Positions 60,890 to 64,000 of a stretch of 64,000 bases of DNA are shown here, piece after piece. Under the pieces are notes generated by a model, which worked only from the letters and a program-made list of their open reading frames with translations, ran no database searches and was not told the DNA's origin. This DNA is from Hyposmocoma kahamanoa (taxonomy: Eukaryota; Arthropoda; Insecta; Lepidoptera; Cosmopterigidae). Made by a program: the position numbers and the translations under genes. The first letter of the stretch is position 1, and every line of letters starts with the position of its first letter. The DNA is taken from positions 234,604-298,603 of the forward strand of contig NW_020654080.1 in the NCBI RefSeq assembly GCF_003589595.1. The letters run 5' to 3'.

Positions 60890-61564
60890 GAAAATAAACA
60901 GTGGGCTGTTATTGCTTTAGCATTATATTGTAGGGTTTCAGTAAATATTTCCCATGAATAATTCGAATATCAATACCGACATGTATCTTTAACGAATTAA
61001 TGCACGTATTTGGGGCCAATTGCATTTCACTAAATATAATAATATGTAAGTGTAATTATTGTAAGTACAAGTCAAATTCCAATTTTATGTAATTTGCAAA
61101 ATATAACATGTAACTTTGAGAAATATATGTATTTTGAACTTCAATGATTGTAAACATGCGCGATTTGATAAAAATCTCGATATTTTTGTCGAGTTGGCTA
61201 TAATTGTTTATACCTAACTTGTATCTTACGTACGTTTATAACGAAACGTGTACTATATGTAGTTTGTAAATATTTTTAGCAAAACTACATGTTTTGTTTT
61301 TAATTAAAATAAATAAATGATATTTATGTATACCTAAAGATTTGTATTTATTAACTTTAAATCCTTTTCGATGACTTCGTTGGCCCAACGGTTCACTGCA
61401 GCGCCAAATGCGGTAGGACCAATTTGGGAAATAACTTTTCTAAAATGGTCTGTGTTCTGGGTATTTCGTTGCTGTCGTACTCAAATTATACGGAATTGCT
61501 CAGTTTGCGACCAGTTGTTGGTGTAGTTGTCTGGCAACAGTGTGCCGTATATCGTATTAATCGA
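60890..61564. other. AT-rich stretch, nothing recognised
   Basis: No frame, RNA gene or repeat that I can support. Confidence 0.4.
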
Positions 61565-63400
61565 ACACAACTTCAAAAAATATCTTCCCTGGCCAGCGGA
61601 TTAAGCGCCGCTGCATACGGAGTCCGCAGAATATGTGTGTTTACTGATGTTAGCGCTAGGGTAAGGTTGCGTTAGTCGTACCACCAAAGAAAGAACCGCT
61701 GTAATATTTAAGGTTATTTAAACTGAACAAAACCTTTAGCGTCCACGGGATCTTTATTTATTTTACTATCAATGTGTTTTAATGAAAATACCAAAAACGG
61801 TCATTGAGTCAGGTATTGACAAGATTTTCAAAAAGCACCTTTGGTACGATTTAGACACCTGGTCGCCTAATTCGTACCACCTATAACCTAAGTAGTACGT
61901 ACAACGACACTTCAGTCAGGACATCATAAACTTCAATCATAATAACAATTAAAATCTAGAAACAGGCACTAAGGTTAGGCGGTTAAAATCAAATAATTCT
62001 TAATATTTTTGATAGGAGAGAACAATCCCAAAATCTCATGTGTAAGGGAACACAGAAAACAAAAATGTTAAATTTTTATGAAATAGAACTATGAATTGTA
62101 ATGAAGTAAAATTATAATTTCTTCTGAAATAAAATTATAAATTGTAATGAAAGAAAATTGTAAGTAAATGGTTTCTGAAATAAATTATAAATTGTAATGA
62201 AATAAAATTAACATGCTTCGTAATCAAATAAGGCATATTATATAACAAATGCACTAAAAAGTTAGTTTTGTTGTATACAAATATATTATTTAGCGAAAAA
62301 AACTAAAAAATAATTTTTATTATAAATTCCTAATTCCTCGTACCGGTACGAATAAGGAATATCCCACGAGTACGACTTAAGCAACGACACTTTCAAAATT
62401 TCAAATCAAAATTACTGTTATAACATAAAAAGATCTGCCGTTTGCTCGTGCTTAAATGAATGCTAAAATACGTCAAAAATAGACGAATACCAAGAAAATT
62501 ACCACCATATTGCTCCTTGGAGACAACAAAACGGTGCAAACACTTACTTTTTCATATTTTTCCCAACACGAACATCGGCCGCCGGTTTGTTTTTGTTTAC
62601 TCGCTTAGCTTAATAGTTCAAATTTATATTACTAGATATTACTTCCCACGCATGTGAGACCAGATATCGCTGGAGTACGACTTAGGCTGTGCGGTGGCAC
62701 GACTAACGCAACCTTATCCTACTAGACTAGCTTGCTTTAGATAGTATAATGTCCTACGGGATTCCCATGTGGGGTAAAAGCGGCAGACCTTATACATTTA
62801 TTTTATACATTACTTATTTATATTACAATATTGCAAAAACAAACGATTCGTTCTGTGTACCGTTTAGGTTCTCGGGGTTCTCTCAGAGAAAAGTTTAAGG
62901 AGACTGGTATCATGACTGTGGCATCACAGTACATTTACTCAAACATTTTATATGCCCGTAAAAATATACATAATTTCAATAAGAAAGAAGATATCCATAA
63001 TATTAACCTTAGAGCTAAGTCCAAACTCATGGTACCACGATTTCGTTTAACCAAGGTAAACAACTCTTTTATGGGGAACTGTATACGTTTTTACAATAAG
63101 ATTCCAGAGTACTGAGCTTAAAAACTACTTTAAATATATTTTAATTGAAAAGTCGTATTACAAAATGAAGACTACGAAAGATGTATGGAAAGATGACCTG
63201 GAACTAGATTCCACACAAATTTCAAAGTTCCATAGCATTTAAGTTAATTTGAAAAGAGCAATCCCTAAAGTTTCTTGCTCGTTCTTCTCATAGAGGCCAG
63301 CGTAGTGAACGAGCTGTAGCTTAAAAGTGACGTTTTCAAATGTAAATTTGTTTTACCTATGGAATAAATGATTCTATGACTTTAACTTTGAATAAATGAA
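61565..63400 (+). mobile_element. Jockey-like LINE 3' half, split by a DNA transposon
   Basis: The first part, 61565-61659, encodes LQKISSLASGLSAAAYGVRR. The second, 62720-63400, continues with TRLACF-like sequence, LYARKNIHNFNKKEDIHNIN, VPRFRLTKV and FMGNCIRFYNKIPEY, then the same 3' tail as at 51945-52072. It is the same family as 49383-52072. Between the parts lies the element at 61660-62719, so the LINE was there first. The bases between DVSA and TARLA-like sequence in the intact relative fit a clean insertion. Confidence 0.82.
61660..62719. mobile_element. About 1.06-kb DNA transposon, non-autonomous, inside a LINE
   Basis: The termini are inverted repeats: GGTAAGGTTGCGTTAGTCGT at 61660 against ACGACTAACGCAACCTTATCC ending at 62719, extending into GTACCACC against GTGGC. 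No transposase frame is present. The interior is AT-rich and has an imperfect tandem array at 62060-62215 (ATTGTAATGAAATAAAATT-type units). Target duplication is short or absent (possibly TA), so I do not assign a superfamily. Confidence 0.82.
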
Positions 63401-64000
63401 TCAGTTCTTGTTGCAAAACTGTAGATTCGATTGATATGCCATACTAAAGTTGCAACGATGTTTTATTGTCCATACTGGGATAACTTTTCCTACGGCACGA
63501 TTTTTCAATCTTGACAACCACACGGCTTAGTTTAGTGAACACATAATCGAGATTTTTTTACTAAGGAATAGGTACGTCTATTCTTGCTTGTTCCTTGCGA
63601 AGTTGATCATCGCCTTGTAAAAAAGAATTACAATATTTCTACGCTGCTCTGTGGCTTTAGTTCAATTTACGTAAAATAATTTTCCAGTAGAGTATTATTT
63701 ATTTCATACATACAGCATTTTTTTACAGGACCACCCCAATAGTGTAATTGTGTTTGAAATTTTCTTCGTGAACTCGTTCTCAAAACAAGTAAAAATGTTC
63801 TTCAGCTACTCGATTTAGGGTGTGAATGGTGCGAGTAAGAGGCGCCTTGTCATCGACATCATAACCTAATGTCGATGCGCCTTGTTGCGCAGATTTGTCC
63901 TGTCTCGCGGCGCCGCCAGCAGCCGTGGTCGCCGGCGCCGATTCACGTACTCGTAGACGCGCATAGACAGAGTGATTGCAGCACTCTCGGGTTTGAAATT
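63401..64000. other. Window end with a GC-rich patch, possible exon
   Basis: At 63890 a plus-strand acceptor-like TTGTTGCGCAG precedes a frame open to the window edge. The minus strand is open too. The patch (63895-63960) has the same high GC as the exons elsewhere in this window, which makes an exon conceivable, but the translation matches nothing known to me. Confidence 0.2.

Overview
This is a eukaryotic, most probably lepidopteran, nuclear window. It is AT-rich, with intron-split genes that use GTAAGT-type donors, and it is crowded with transposon debris: BEL/Pao, hAT, jockey- and RTE-like LINEs, tRNA-derived SINEs, Metulj-like repeats and several hairpin repeats. The species cannot be named from sequence alone. 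All gene identities rest on reading the translations against remembered protein families; no database search was run.

Layout. 1-3.3 kb holds LTR-retrotransposon wreckage (an internally deleted BEL/Pao copy and a gypsy-type integrase tail). 4.1-8.8 kb (+) is the 20S proteasome subunit alpha-6 gene (PSMA6, 4 exons), with a LINE in intron 1 and SINEs in introns 2 and 3. 8.9-14.2 kb (-) is a secreted DNA/RNA non-specific endonuclease-like gene in 3 exons. It converges on PSMA6 with only 114 bp between the stop codons. It carries a dead hAT transposon in intron 1 and a 400-N gap in exon 3 that looks artefactual. 14.2-18.9 kb has no recognisable gene. 18.9-24.2 kb (-) is Rab10 (4 exons). 25.4-41.5 kb (+) is a cohesin subunit SA/STAG gene, which I assembled as 18 exons and 1,299 residues with all splice phases agreeing. 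42.3 kb (-) has one MADF-domain exon without visible partners. 45-53 kb is a transposon graveyard. 56.9-57.4 kb (-) is an intronless secreted IL-17-like cystine-knot protein. The rest is intergenic DNA with hairpin repeats and a LINE split by a DNA transposon.

The genes are unrelated housekeeping or signalling functions: proteolysis, vesicle traffic, chromosome cohesion and secreted factors. There is no operon logic. Rab10 and SA are divergent with about 1.16 kb between start codons, and PSMA6 and the nuclease are convergent. Base composition is striking. The nuclease exons 2-3, the last Rab10 exon, PSMA6 exon 3 and SA exons 4-18 are extremely GC-rich, against AT-rich surroundings and AT-rich early exons of the same genes.

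The most unusual material is a set of inverted-repeat families. One is a hairpin family whose copies are flanked by 13-16 bp target-site duplications and are unevenly truncated. One is a tRNA-derived SINE arranged as an inverted repeat. One is a roughly 600-bp imperfect hairpin nested inside an hAT-like non-autonomous element in an SA intron.
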